DNA of 64,000 nt from Chenopodium formosanum (Eukaryota; Streptophyta; Magnoliopsida; Caryophyllales; Amaranthaceae): contig CM044862.1 in the NCBI GenBank assembly GCA_024500155.1, positions 45,084,001 through 45,148,000 on the forward strand. Reading direction: 5' to 3'. Every line of letters begins with the position of its first letter. Position 1 is the first letter of the stretch. The position numbers and the translations under genes are program-made. Shown piece after piece: positions 28,684 through 40,254 of the stretch. The notes below the pieces were generated by a model that was not told the DNA's origin, searched no databases, and saw nothing but the letters and a program-made list of their open reading frames with translations.

Positions 28684-30645
28684 ATGACAAACGTTCCACC
28701 ACCTAATTGGCAAGAATATGTCAATAAGGTTGAGCAAGAGAAAGAAGATATGGAGCAACGAATGAAGTATATGCAAGATCAATTGAAAGATCTTACTATT
28801 AAGTTGCGCCATAATAGAGAAGGTTCACCCACCCATAGTGAAGATGACATGAGTGAGTCTACTTTCAATAACAATGAGAGACCTTTTAGTGAAAGAGAAA
28901 GGTCACGTTCTAACAATGACATAAAAGCAGACATTCCTGAATATGATGGCAAACTCGATGCTGATGAGTTTGTAGAATGGTTGAGAACGGTGGAGAGAGT
29001 GTTTGACTATAAGCAAACACCAGAGGAGAAAAAGGTGAAAATTGTGGCCTTGAAGCTACGAAAATATGCCTCAACTTGGTGGGCTAGTGTGTGCGCCAAG
29101 AGGGAAAGGCAAGACAAAGAAAAAGTGAGATCATGGGTTAAGATGAAGAAATTGTTGAAGCAAAAGTTTCTTCCCACATACTATGTGCAAGAAAACTTTT
29201 CAAAATTCCATAACCTCAAGCAAGGTACAAAATCGGTAGAAGAATATGCTAGGGAATTTGAAGGATTTGTCATGAAATGTGGAGTAGAGGAAGATGAACC
29301 TCAAACATTGGTGCGTTTTTTGGGAGGACTTGACCCAAAAATAGCCAATGTGGCCGAGCTACACCCTTACACCACCCTTGAAGAGCTCATTATCTTAGCA
29401 CATAAGATTGAGCAACAACAAAAGGCAAGAGGCAAAAGTGATTCTTCACGTTTTGCTTCTCAATCCTCATCTCCCCAAAAAAGGCAAACAAATTTCCAAC
29501 CTTTCAAATCCGCAACCACCCAACCTACTTCTAAACCACCCTCTCAAACCACCCAAAACTCCAATCCAAAACCAGGCCCAAGAAGATGCTTTAGGTGTCA
29601 AGGCCTTGGACATATGGCTAGTGATTGTCCAAATAAGAAAATTGTTACTTTGGTGGAGCATGAAGAGGACAACGAATTAGAAGATAAAGAGGACAACAAC
29701 CTTGAGGAGAATGATGAGTATGCGTGTCTAGGTCCGGATGAAGGGGAATGTTTGGTGGTTCGACGTACACTAAGCAATATGTTGGACCAAGAAGGGAGCT
29801 TGCAACGTGAGGCAATCTTTCGCACTCGTTGCACCATTGGAGGAAAGGTATGCACTTTGATTATTGATGGAGGTAGTTGTACCAATGTAGCTTCGCAAGT
29901 TATGATAGACAAGTTGAAAATGAAAACTATCCCTCATCCTACACCATATAAAATTCAATGGTTAAGTCATAGTAAAGGGATTTATGTCACACAACAAGTC
30001 TTGTTATCATTTAGCATTGGTAAAACTTATGAGGAAGAATTATGGTGTGATGTTGTACCTATGGATGCATGTCATGTTTTACTTGGTAGGCCTTGGTTAT
30101 TTGATAGACGTGTGATGCATGATGGTTACAAAAACACCTACTCCTTTTCTAAGGATGGAAAGAAAATTGTCCTTACCTCTTTAATCCCCAAAAATGATCA
30201 CTCCACATCCACGCTTCCCACTTCCCTCACCACTCTTTGCCTCTCAGAAAAAAATCACCCACTCCTTGCCTCTCTTCTCAAAACCTATGCTCATGTTTTC
30301 CCCAACGATATCCTTCATGGATTACCCCCAAAGCATATCAAGTATCGGTTTCCTATTCCAATATTGGTTGATAATGCTTACAAAGTTGCATTGCACGGAG
30401 AGTATGGTGTTTCTAGCATCTTTAATGTGACTGATTTATCACTTTACTTTGATGAGCTTGAAGAATTGCCGAGTTTGAGGGCAAACTCTTTTCAAGAAGG
30501 GGGGAATGTTGTAGCCAAGCCTAACAACTTGGTTATGGACGTTTCTTTGGTCCAAGATGTAGCATCATGCATTGATGCTATGCGTTCTATCTATGTGCAA
30601 CAAGATATTCAATCCTTTGAGTTTCTTGTTGTTCTTATTAACTAG
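28684..30645 (+). CDS. gag: Gag-protease remnant ORF, array unit 1 (653 aa)
   Basis: The chosen start is ATG at 28684 (MTNVPPPNWQEYVNK), which matches the gag start of elements B and C. The longer frame from 28444 begins in the LTR and crosses the A tract. Parts: helical N-terminus (15-45), gag core with YASTWWASV (about 125-250), zinc knuckle CFRCQGLGHMASDC (from C302), protease-like IIDGGSC (D395) and LLGRPWLFD. Two deletions follow: LPPK550 joins IKYRFPIP (losing the start of RT), and P559 joins NAYKV (losing the rest of RT, RNase H and integrase). The frame stays open, passes the purine tract, and its last 46 residues are LTR-encoded. It could make particles but not cDNA or integration. 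Confidence 0.88.
   Translation: MTNVPPPNWQEYVNKVEQEKEDMEQRMKYMQDQLKDLTIKLRHNREGSPTHSEDDMSESTFNNNERPFSERERSRSNNDIKADIPEYDGKLDADEFVEWLRTVERVFDYKQTPEEKKVKIVALKLRKYASTWWASVCAKRERQDKEKVRSWVKMKKLLKQKFLPTYYVQENFSKFHNLKQGTKSVEEYAREFEGFVMKCGVEEDEPQTLVRFLGGLDPKIANVAELHPYTTLEELIILAHKIEQQQKARGKSDSSRFASQSSSPQKRQTNFQPFKSATTQPTSKPPSQTTQNSNPKPGPRRCFRCQGLGHMASDCPNKKIVTLVEHEEDNELEDKEDNNLEENDEYACLGPDEGECLVVRRTLSNMLDQEGSLQREAIFRTRCTIGGKVCTLIIDGGSCTNVASQVMIDKLKMKTIPHPTPYKIQWLSHSKGIYVTQQVLLSFSIGKTYEEELWCDVVPMDACHVLLGRPWLFDRRVMHDGYKNTYSFSKDGKKIVLTSLIPKNDHSTSTLPTSLTTLCLSEKNHPLLASLLKTYAHVFPNDILHGLPPKHIKYRFPIPILVDNAYKVALHGEYGVSSIFNVTDLSLYFDELEELPSLRANSFQEGGNVVAKPNNLVMDVSLVQDVASCIDAMRSIYVQQDIQSFEFLVVLIN
30495..30506 (+). 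other. Polypurine tract, array unit 1
   Basis: AGAAGGGGGGAA directly before LTR 2. The same tract ends every unit (+3203 each). Confidence 0.85.
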
Positions 30646-31774
30646 TTCATTCTAGTTCTTTTTATGCTTTGAATAAATTGTAAACTTTAGTTCTTTTAAG
30701 TTTGCAAATTAGTTATATTTTTCTTACTTCTTTTTAGCTAATTTTAGTTCGAAAAATATTGTTACATTCACATAAAGTACAAGTACAAGATACACAAAAG
30801 AAGACAGCCATTTAAGCTTGGAAAACAACATAGAATCCGAAATTCTTTTGGAGGAATCTCAAGGCTTCAAAATGGGAGTTACAATCAGTTTTCAAAGAGG
30901 AATTACAAGCCATTACAAGCCTTAATTTCAGCCTTTAAGTGGTCGTTAATTTCAGTCAAACTTGGAGCATCTTAAGCCTTAATTTCGGCCTTCATTTGGC
31001 TGTTCAATTCGGTCAGCTTTTGGAGCAACTAAAGGGCGTCCAAATACACTTTAGTCCACATACATTCAAGCTACTTTCAAGGCTAGAATCAAGGGGAAAT
31101 TACTCTTCTTTTGCTGTTTGAATTAGGCGTGAATTATGGGGCTGTTTTGCTTCTAATTTTCTGCTTTGTTGGGCGTAAATCAAGGGGAGTTTAAAGCCTT
31201 CACTTGCTGCTTTGTTGGGCGTAAATCAAGGGGAGTTTAAGCCTTCATTTGCTGCTTTGTTGGACGTGCATTAAGGGGGAGTTAAGCTCTCTTATTTTCT
31301 GATTTTTGGAGCATCTTTTGGAGGTTACAAACCGCCACTTTCTAAGCTTATGTACCTAGTTAAGTTTAGCTTCTTTAATTGATGTATCTAGACATTAAAA
31401 ATCAGATTTTGATGCTTAGTTTAAGCATGTAACAAGTGAGCTAAAAAGTCACTTAAGTTAGCTTGTACTTATGATGCTTGTTTACTATAAATAACAAGCA
31501 AATGTGAATGAAAAATATGGAGAATATTTTGAACAAAAAATTGTGTTTTTACACTCGTTTCTTGGATTAGAAACAAACTTGAAATTCTTGGATTTGGAAT
31601 TTCGTTTCCTTTGCTTAGTTAACTAGCTTAGACTACTAGTTGGCTTGTGATCTTAGGAACCCAAACTCGTTTCTTAGTGGTGTGTCTGTATCTAAGAAGC
31701 CTTTTTGGTTTTAGTCTTACTTATCCTTGGTTTATCCCTTGTGTATTTCGGGTTGATACTCCAAATATACAACA
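30507..31774 (+). repeat. Array LTR 2
   Basis: 1,268 bp with G at LTR position 44 (30550) and T at 437 (30943). It is shared by units 1 and 2. Confidence 0.95.
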
Positions 31775-31886
31775 TTTGGCGCTAGAAGGAGGGGGACTAG
31801 CAAAAAAAAAAAAAAAAAAAAAAAAAATACTCGTCCCAAAACACATATCCCAAACACCTACCCCAAACACAAACCCAAACACAACC

Positions 31887-33848
31887 ATGACAAACGTTCC
31901 ACCACCTAATTGGCAAGAATATGTCAATAAGGTTGAGCAAGAGAAAGAAGATATGGAGCAACGAATGAAGTATATGCAAGATCAATTGAAAGATCTTACT
32001 ATTAAGTTGCGCCATAATAGAGAAGGTTCACCCACCCATAGTGAAGATGACATGAGTGAGTCTACTTTCAATAACAATGAGAGACCTTTTAGTGAAAGAG
32101 AAAGGTCACGTTCTAACAATGACATAAAAGCAGACATTCCTGAATATGATGGCAAACTCGATGCTGATGAGTTTGTAGAATGGTTGAGAACGGTGGAGAG
32201 AGTGTTTGACTATAAGCAAACACCAGAGGAGAAAAAGGTGAAAATTGTGGCCTTGAAGCTACGAAAATATGCCTCAACTTGGTGGGCTAGTGTGTGCGCC
32301 AAGAGGGAAAGGCAAGACAAAGAAAAAGTGAGATCATGGGTTAAGATGAAGAAATTGTTGAAGCAAAAGTTTCTTCCCACATACTATGTGCAAGAAAACT
32401 TTTCAAAATTCCATAACCTCAAGCAAGGTACAAAATCGGTAGAAGAATATGCTAGGGAATTTGAAGGATTTGTCATGAAATGTGGAGTAGAGGAAGATGA
32501 ACCTCAAACATTGGTGCGTTTTTTGGGAGGACTTGACCCAAAAATAGCCAATGTGGCCGAGCTACACCCTTACACCACCCTTGAAGAGCTCATTATCTTA
32601 GCACATAAGATTGAGCAACAACAAAAGGCAAGAGGCAAAAGTGATTCTTCACGTTTTGCTTCTCAATCCTCATCTCCCCAAAAAAGGCAAACAAATTTCC
32701 AACCTTTCAAATCCGCAACCACCCAACCTACTTCTAAACCACCCTCTCAAACCACCCAAAACTCCAATCCAAAACCAGGCCCAAGAAGATGCTTTAGGTG
32801 TCAAGGCCTTGGACATATGGCTAGTGATTGTCCAAATAAGAAAATTGTTACTTTGGTGGAGCATGAAGAGGACAACGAATTAGAAGATAAAGAGGACAAC
32901 AACCTTGAGGAGAATGATGAGTATGCGTGTCTAGGTCCGGATGAAGGGGAATGTTTGGTGGTTCGACGTACACTAAGCAATATGTTGGACCAAGAAGGGA
33001 GCTTGCAACGTGAGGCAATCTTTCGCACTCGTTGCACCATTGGAGGAAAGGTATGCACTTTGATTATTGATGGAGGTAGTTGTACCAATGTAGCTTCGCA
33101 AGTTATGATAGACAAGTTGAAAATGAAAACTATCCCTCATCCTACACCATATAAAATTCAATGGTTAAGTCATAGTAAAGGGATTTATGTCACACAACAA
33201 GTCTTGTTATCATTTAGCATTGGTAAAACTTATGAGGAAGAATTATGGTGTGATGTTGTACCTATGGATGCATGTCATGTTTTACTTGGTAGGCCTTGGT
33301 TATTTGATAGACGTGTGATGCATGATGGTTACAAAAACACCTACTCCTTTTCTAAGGATGGAAAGAAAATTGTCCTTACCTCTTTAATCCCCAAAAATGA
33401 TCACTCCACATCCACGCTTCCCACTTCCCTCACCACTCTTTGCCTCTCAGAAAAAAATCACCCACTCCTTGCCTCTCTTCTCAAAACCTATGCTCATGTT
33501 TTCCCCAACGATATCCTTCATGGATTACCCCCAAAGCATATCAAGTATCGGTTTCCTATTCCAATATTGGTTGATAATGCTTACAAAGTTGCATTGCACG
33601 GAGAGTATGGTGTTTCTAGCATCTTTAATGTGACTGATTTATCACTTTACTTTGATGAGCTTGAAGAATTGCCGAGTTTGAGGGCAAACTCTTTTCAAGA
33701 AGGGGGGAATGTTGTAGCCAAGCCTAACAACTTGGTTATGGACGTTTCTTTGGTCCAAGATGTAGCATCATGCATTGATGCTATGCGTTCTATCTATGTG
33801 CAACAAGATATTCAATCCTTTGAGTTTCTTGTTGTTCTTATTAACTAG
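31887..33848 (+). CDS. gag: Gag-protease remnant ORF, array unit 2
   Basis: 653 codons, identical in translation to unit 1. The ORF and its A26 tract (31802-31827) are unchanged. Confidence 0.88.
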   Translation: MTNVPPPNWQEYVNKVEQEKEDMEQRMKYMQDQLKDLTIKLRHNREGSPTHSEDDMSESTFNNNERPFSERERSRSNNDIKADIPEYDGKLDADEFVEWLRTVERVFDYKQTPEEKKVKIVALKLRKYASTWWASVCAKRERQDKEKVRSWVKMKKLLKQKFLPTYYVQENFSKFHNLKQGTKSVEEYAREFEGFVMKCGVEEDEPQTLVRFLGGLDPKIANVAELHPYTTLEELIILAHKIEQQQKARGKSDSSRFASQSSSPQKRQTNFQPFKSATTQPTSKPPSQTTQNSNPKPGPRRCFRCQGLGHMASDCPNKKIVTLVEHEEDNELEDKEDNNLEENDEYACLGPDEGECLVVRRTLSNMLDQEGSLQREAIFRTRCTIGGKVCTLIIDGGSCTNVASQVMIDKLKMKTIPHPTPYKIQWLSHSKGIYVTQQVLLSFSIGKTYEEELWCDVVPMDACHVLLGRPWLFDRRVMHDGYKNTYSFSKDGKKIVLTSLIPKNDHSTSTLPTSLTTLCLSEKNHPLLASLLKTYAHVFPNDILHGLPPKHIKYRFPIPILVDNAYKVALHGEYGVSSIFNVTDLSLYFDELEELPSLRANSFQEGGNVVAKPNNLVMDVSLVQDVASCIDAMRSIYVQQDIQSFEFLVVLIN

Positions 33849-34977
33849 TTCATTCTAGTTCTTTTTATGCTTTGAATAAATTGTAAACTTTAGTTCTTTT
33901 AAGTTTGCAAATTAGTTATATTTTTCTTACTTCTTTTTAGCTAATTTTAGTTCGAAAAATATTGTTACATTCACATAAAGTACAAGTACAAGATACACAA
34001 AAGAAGACAGCCATTTAAGCTTGGAAAACAACATAGAATCCGAAATTCTTTTGGAGGAATCTCAAGGCTTCAAAATGGGAGTTACAATCAGTTTTCAAAG
34101 AGGAATTACAAGCCATTACAAGCCTTAATTTCAGCCTTTAAGTGGTCGTTAATTTCAGTCAAACTTGGAGCATCTTAAGCCTTAATTTCGGCCTTCATTT
34201 GGCTGTTCAATTCGGTCAGCTTTTGGAGCAACTAAAGGGCGTCCAAATACACTTTAGTCCACATACATTCAAGCTACTTTCAAGGCTAGAATCAAGGGGA
34301 AATTACTCTTCTTTTGCTGTTTGAATTAGGCGTGAATTATGGGGCTGTTTTGCTTCTAATTTTCTGCTTTGTTGGGCGTAAATCAAGGGGAGTTTAAAGC
34401 CTTCACTTGCTGCTTTGTTGGGCGTAAATCAAGGGGAGTTTAAGCCTTCATTTGCTGCTTTGTTGGACGTGCATTAAGGGGGAGTTAAGCTCTCTTATTT
34501 TCTGATTTTTGGAGCATCTTTTGGAGGTTACAAACCGCCACTTTCTAAGCTTATGTACCTAGTTAAGTTTAGCTTCTTTAATTGATGTATCTAGACATTA
34601 AAAATCAGATTTTGATGCTTAGTTTAAGCATGTAACAAGTGAGCTAAAAAGTCACTTAAGTTAGCTTGTACTTATGATGCTTGTTTACTATAAATAACAA
34701 GCAAATGTGAATGAAAAATATGGAGAATATTTTGAACAAAAAATTGTGTTTTTACACTCGTTTCTTGGATTAGAAACAAACTTGAAATTCTTGGATTTGG
34801 AATTTCGTTTCCTTTGCTTAGTTAACTAGCTTAGACTACTAGTTGGCTTGTGATCTTAGGAACCCAAACTCGTTTCTTAGTGGTGTGTCTGTATCTAAGA
34901 AGCCTTTTTGGTTTTAGTCTTACTTATCCTTGGTTTATCCCTTGTGTATTTCGGGTTGATACTCCAAATATACAACA
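33710..34977 (+). repeat. Array LTR 3
   Basis: 1,268 bp with the LTR 2-7 haplotype (G44, T437). Confidence 0.95.
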
Positions 34978-35089
34978 TTTGGCGCTAGAAGGAGGGGGAC
35001 TAGCAAAAAAAAAAAAAAAAAAAAAAAAAATACTCGTCCCAAAACACATATCCCAAACACCTACCCCAAACACAAACCCAAACACAACC

Positions 35090-37051
35090 ATGACAAACGT
35101 TCCACCACCTAATTGGCAAGAATATGTCAATAAGGTTGAGCAAGAGAAAGAAGATATGGAGCAACGAATGAAGTATATGCAAGATCAATTGAAAGATCTT
35201 ACTATTAAGTTGCGCCATAATAGAGAAGGTTCACCCACCCATAGTGAAGATGACATGAGTGAGTCTACTTTCAATAACAATGAGAGACCTTTTAGTGAAA
35301 GAGAAAGGTCACGTTCTAACAATGACATAAAAGCAGACATTCCTGAATATGATGGCAAACTCGATGCTGATGAGTTTGTAGAATGGTTGAGAACGGTGGA
35401 GAGAGTGTTTGACTATAAGCAAACACCAGAGGAGAAAAAGGTGAAAATTGTGGCCTTGAAGCTACGAAAATATGCCTCAACTTGGTGGGCTAGTGTGTGC
35501 GCCAAGAGGGAAAGGCAAGACAAAGAAAAAGTGAGATCATGGGTTAAGATGAAGAAATTGTTGAAGCAAAAGTTTCTTCCCACATACTATGTGCAAGAAA
35601 ACTTTTCAAAATTCCATAACCTCAAGCAAGGTACAAAATCGGTAGAAGAATATGCTAGGGAATTTGAAGGATTTGTCATGAAATGTGGAGTAGAGGAAGA
35701 TGAACCTCAAACATTGGTGCGTTTTTTGGGAGGACTTGACCCAAAAATAGCCAATGTGGCCGAGCTACACCCTTACACCACCCTTGAAGAGCTCATTATC
35801 TTAGCACATAAGATTGAGCAACAACAAAAGGCAAGAGGCAAAAGTGATTCTTCACGTTTTGCTTCTCAATCCTCATCTCCCCAAAAAAGGCAAACAAATT
35901 TCCAACCTTTTAAATCCGCAACCACCCAACCTACTTCTAAACCACCCTCTCAAACCACCCAAAACTCCAATCCAAAACCAGGCCCAAGAAGATGCTTTAG
36001 GTGTCAAGGCCTTGGACATATGGCTAGTGATTGTCCAAATAAGAAAATTGTTACTTTGGTGGAGCATGAAGAGGAGAACGAATTAGAAGATAAAGAGGAC
36101 AACAACCTTGAGGAGAATGATGAGTATGCGTGTCTAGGTCCGGATGAAGGGGAATGTTTGGTGGTTCGACGTACACTAAGCAATATGTTGGACCAAGAAG
36201 GGAGCTTGCAACGTGAGGCAATCTTTCGCACTCGTTGCACCATTGGAGGAAAGGTATGCACTTTGATTATTGATGGAGGTAGTTGTACCAATGTAGCTTC
36301 GCAAGTTATGATAGACAAGTTGAAAATGAAAACTATCCCTCATCCTACACCATATAAAATTCAATGGTTAAGTCATAGTAAAGGGATTTATGTCACACAA
36401 CAAGTCTTGTTATCATTTAGCATTGGTAAAACTTATGAGGAAGAATTATGGTGTGATGTTGTACCTATGGATGCATGTCATGTTTTACTTGGTAGGCCTT
36501 GGTTATTTGATAGACGTGTGATGCATGATGGTTACAAAAACACCTACTCCTTTTCTAAGGATGGAAAGAAAATTGTCCTTACCTCTTTAATCCCCAAAAA
36601 TGATCACTCCACATCCACGCTTCCCACTTCCCTCACCACTCTTTGCCTCTCAGAAAAAAATCACCCACTCCTTGCCTCTCTTCTCAAAACCTATGCTCAT
36701 GTTTTCCCCAACGATATCCTTCATGGATTACCCCCAAAGCATATCAAGTATCGGTTTCCTATTCCAATATTGGTTGATAATGCTTACAAAGTTGCATTGC
36801 ACGGAGAGTATGGTGTTTCTAGCATCTTTAATGTGACTGATTTATCACTTTACTTTGATGAGCTTGAAGAATTGCCGAGTTTGAGGGCAAACTCTTTTCA
36901 AGAAGGGGGGAATGTTGTAGCCAAGCCTAACAACTTGGTTATGGACGTTTCTTTGGTCCAAGATGTAGCATCATGCATTGATGCTATGCGTTCTATCTAT
37001 GTGCAACAAGATATTCAATCCTTTGAGTTTCTTGTTGTTCTTATTAACTAG
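35090..37051 (+). CDS. gag: Gag-protease remnant ORF, array unit 3
   Basis: 653 codons. It differs from unit 1 by G at 36076 (Asp to Glu in EHEEENEL) and a silent T at 35911. The Glu variant is shared only with unit 4. Confidence 0.88.
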   Translation: MTNVPPPNWQEYVNKVEQEKEDMEQRMKYMQDQLKDLTIKLRHNREGSPTHSEDDMSESTFNNNERPFSERERSRSNNDIKADIPEYDGKLDADEFVEWLRTVERVFDYKQTPEEKKVKIVALKLRKYASTWWASVCAKRERQDKEKVRSWVKMKKLLKQKFLPTYYVQENFSKFHNLKQGTKSVEEYAREFEGFVMKCGVEEDEPQTLVRFLGGLDPKIANVAELHPYTTLEELIILAHKIEQQQKARGKSDSSRFASQSSSPQKRQTNFQPFKSATTQPTSKPPSQTTQNSNPKPGPRRCFRCQGLGHMASDCPNKKIVTLVEHEEENELEDKEDNNLEENDEYACLGPDEGECLVVRRTLSNMLDQEGSLQREAIFRTRCTIGGKVCTLIIDGGSCTNVASQVMIDKLKMKTIPHPTPYKIQWLSHSKGIYVTQQVLLSFSIGKTYEEELWCDVVPMDACHVLLGRPWLFDRRVMHDGYKNTYSFSKDGKKIVLTSLIPKNDHSTSTLPTSLTTLCLSEKNHPLLASLLKTYAHVFPNDILHGLPPKHIKYRFPIPILVDNAYKVALHGEYGVSSIFNVTDLSLYFDELEELPSLRANSFQEGGNVVAKPNNLVMDVSLVQDVASCIDAMRSIYVQQDIQSFEFLVVLIN

Positions 37052-38180
37052 TTCATTCTAGTTCTTTTTATGCTTTGAATAAATTGTAAACTTTAGTTCT
37101 TTTAAGTTTGCAAATTAGTTATATTTTTCTTACTTCTTTTTAGCTAATTTTAGTTCGAAAAATATTGTTACATTCACATAAAGTACAAGTACAAGATACA
37201 CAAAAGAAGACAGCCATTTAAGCTTGGAAAACAACATAGAATCCGAAATTCTTTTGGAGGAATCTCAAGGCTTCAAAATGGGAGTTACAATCAGTTTTCA
37301 AAGAGGAATTACAAGCCATTACAAGCCTTAATTTCAGCCTTTAAGTGGTCGTTAATTTCAGTCAAACTTGGAGCATCTTAAGCCTTAATTTCGGCCTTCA
37401 TTTGGCTGTTCAATTCGGTCAGCTTTTGGAGCAACTAAAGGGCGTCCAAATACACTTTAGTCCACATACATTCAAGCTACTTTCAAGGCTAGAATCAAGG
37501 GGAAATTACTCTTCTTTTGCTGTTTGAATTAGGCGTGAATTATGGGGCTGTTTTGCTTCTAATTTTCTGCTTTGTTGGGCGTAAATCAAGGGGAGTTTAA
37601 AGCCTTCACTTGCTGCTTTGTTGGGCGTAAATCAAGGGGAGTTTAAGCCTTCATTTGCTGCTTTGTTGGACGTGCATTAAGGGGGAGTTAAGCTCTCTTA
37701 TTTTCTGATTTTTGGAGCATCTTTTGGAGGTTACAAACCGCCACTTTCTAAGCTTATGTACCTAGTTAAGTTTAGCTTCTTTAATTGATGTATCTAGACA
37801 TTAAAAATCAGATTTTGATGCTTAGTTTAAGCATGTAACAAGTGAGCTAAAAAGTCACTTAAGTTAGCTTGTACTTATGATGCTTGTTTACTATAAATAA
37901 CAAGCAAATGTGAATGAAAAATATGGAGAATATTTTGAACAAAAAATTGTGTTTTTACACTCGTTTCTTGGATTAGAAACAAACTTGAAATTCTTGGATT
38001 TGGAATTTCGTTTCCTTTGCTTAGTTAACTAGCTTAGACTACTAGTTGGCTTGTGATCTTAGGAACCCAAACTCGTTTCTTAGTGGTGTGTCTGTATCTA
38101 AGAAGCCTTTTTGGTTTTAGTCTTACTTATCCTTGGTTTATCCCTTGTGTATTTCGGGTTGATACTCCAAATATACAACA
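36913..38180 (+). repeat. Array LTR 4
   Basis: 1,268 bp with the LTR 2-7 haplotype. Confidence 0.95.
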
Positions 38181-38292
38181 TTTGGCGCTAGAAGGAGGGG
38201 GACTAGCAAAAAAAAAAAAAAAAAAAAAAAAAATACTCGTCCCAAAACACATATCCCAAACACCTACCCCAAACACAAACCCAAACACAACC

Positions 38293-40254
38293 ATGACAAA
38301 CGTTCCACCACCTAATTGGCAAGAATATGTCAATAAGGTTGAGCAAGAGAAAGAAGATATGGAGCAACGAATGAAGTATATGCAAGATCAATTGAAAGAT
38401 CTTACTATTAAGTTGCGCCATAATAGAGAAGGTTCACCCACCCATAGTGAAGATGACATGAGTGAGTCTACTTTCAATAACAATGAGAGACCTTTTAGTG
38501 AAAGAGAAAGGTCACGTTCTAACAATGACATAAAAGCAGACATTCCTGAATATGATGGCAAACTCGATGCTGATGAGTTTGTAGAATGGTTGAGAACGGT
38601 GGAGAGAGTGTTTGACTATAAGCAAACACCAGAGGAGAAAAAGGTGAAAATTGTGGCCTTGAAGCTACGAAAATATGCCTCAACTTGGTGGGCTAGTGTG
38701 TGCGCCAAGAGGGAAAGGCAAGACAAAGAAAAAGTGAGATCATGGGTTAAGATGAAGAAATTGTTGAAGCAAAAGTTTCTTCCCACATACTATGTGCAAG
38801 AAAACTTTTCAAAATTCCATAACCTCAAGCAAGGTACAAAATCGGTAGAAGAATATGCTAGGGAATTTGAAGGATTTGTCATGAAATGTGGAGTAGAGGA
38901 AGATGAACCTCAAACATTGGTGCGTTTTTTGGGAGGACTTGACCCAAAAATAGCCAATGTGGCCGAGCTACACCCTTACACCACCCTTGAAGAGCTCATT
39001 ATCTTAGCACATAAGATTGAGCAACAACAAAAGGCAAGAGGCAAAAGTGATTCTTCACGTTTTGCTTCTCAATCCTCATCTCCCCAAAAAAGGCAAACAA
39101 ATTTCCAACCTTTCAAATCCGCAACCACCCAACCTACTTCTAAACCACCCTCTCAAACCACCCAAAACTCCAATCCAAAACCAGGCCCAAGAAGATGCTT
39201 TAGGTGTCAAGGCCTTGGACATATGGCTAGTGATTGTCCAAATAAGAAAATTGTTACTTTGGTGGAGCATGAAGAGGAGAACGAATTAGAAGATAAAGAG
39301 GACAACAACCTTGAGGAGAATGATGAGTATGCGTGTCTAGGTCCGGATGAAGGGGAATGTTTGGTGGTTCGACGTACACTAAGCAATATGTTGGACCAAG
39401 AAGGGAGCTTGCAACGTGAGGCAATCTTTCGCACTCGTTGCACCATTGGAGGAAAGGTATGCACTTTGATTATTGATGGAGGTAGTTGTACCAATGTAGC
39501 TTCGCAAGTTATGATAGACAAGTTGAAAATGAAAACTATCCCTCATCCTACACCATATAAAATTCAATGGTTAAGTCATAGTAAAGGGATTTATGTCACA
39601 CAACAAGTCTTGTTATCATTTAGCATTGGTAAAACTTATGAGGAAGAATTATGGTGTGATGTTGTACCTATGGATGCATGTCATGTTTTACTTGGTAGGC
39701 CTTGGTTATTTGATAGACGTGTGATGCATGATGGTTACAAAAACACCTACTCCTTTTCTAAGGATGGAAAGAAAATTGTCCTTACCTCTTTAATCCCCAA
39801 AAATGATCACTCCACATCCACGCTTCCCACTTCCCTCACCACTCTTTGCCTCTCAGAAAAAAATCACCCACTCCTTGCCTCTCTTCTCAAAACCTATGCT
39901 CATGTTTTCCCCAACGATATCCTTCATGGATTACCCCCAAAGCATATCAAGTATCGGTTTCCTATTCCAATATTGGTTGATAATGCTTACAAAGTTGCAT
40001 TGCACGGAGAGTATGGTGTTTCTAGCATCTTTAATGTGACTGATTTATCACTTTACTTTGATGAGCTTGAAGAATTGCCGAGTTTGAGGGCAAACTCTTT
40101 TCAAGAAGGGGGGAATGTTGTAGCCAAGCCTAACAACTTGGTTATGGACGTTTCTTTGGTCCAAGATGTAGCATCATGCATTGATGCTATGCGTTCTATC
40201 TATGTGCAACAAGATATTCAATCCTTTGAGTTTCTTGTTGTTCTTATTAACTAG
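38293..40254 (+). CDS. gag: Gag-protease remnant ORF, array unit 4
   Basis: 653 codons. It carries the Glu variant (G at 39279) seen in unit 3 but not unit 3's silent T. Confidence 0.88.
   Translation: MTNVPPPNWQEYVNKVEQEKEDMEQRMKYMQDQLKDLTIKLRHNREGSPTHSEDDMSESTFNNNERPFSERERSRSNNDIKADIPEYDGKLDADEFVEWLRTVERVFDYKQTPEEKKVKIVALKLRKYASTWWASVCAKRERQDKEKVRSWVKMKKLLKQKFLPTYYVQENFSKFHNLKQGTKSVEEYAREFEGFVMKCGVEEDEPQTLVRFLGGLDPKIANVAELHPYTTLEELIILAHKIEQQQKARGKSDSSRFASQSSSPQKRQTNFQPFKSATTQPTSKPPSQTTQNSNPKPGPRRCFRCQGLGHMASDCPNKKIVTLVEHEEENELEDKEDNNLEENDEYACLGPDEGECLVVRRTLSNMLDQEGSLQREAIFRTRCTIGGKVCTLIIDGGSCTNVASQVMIDKLKMKTIPHPTPYKIQWLSHSKGIYVTQQVLLSFSIGKTYEEELWCDVVPMDACHVLLGRPWLFDRRVMHDGYKNTYSFSKDGKKIVLTSLIPKNDHSTSTLPTSLTTLCLSEKNHPLLASLLKTYAHVFPNDILHGLPPKHIKYRFPIPILVDNAYKVALHGEYGVSSIFNVTDLSLYFDELEELPSLRANSFQEGGNVVAKPNNLVMDVSLVQDVASCIDAMRSIYVQQDIQSFEFLVVLIN

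Noticed and set aside
28518..28812. Minus-strand ORFs with a poly-Phe run, repeated in every array unit.
   Set aside because: They read the A tract and the gag start backwards; shadows only.
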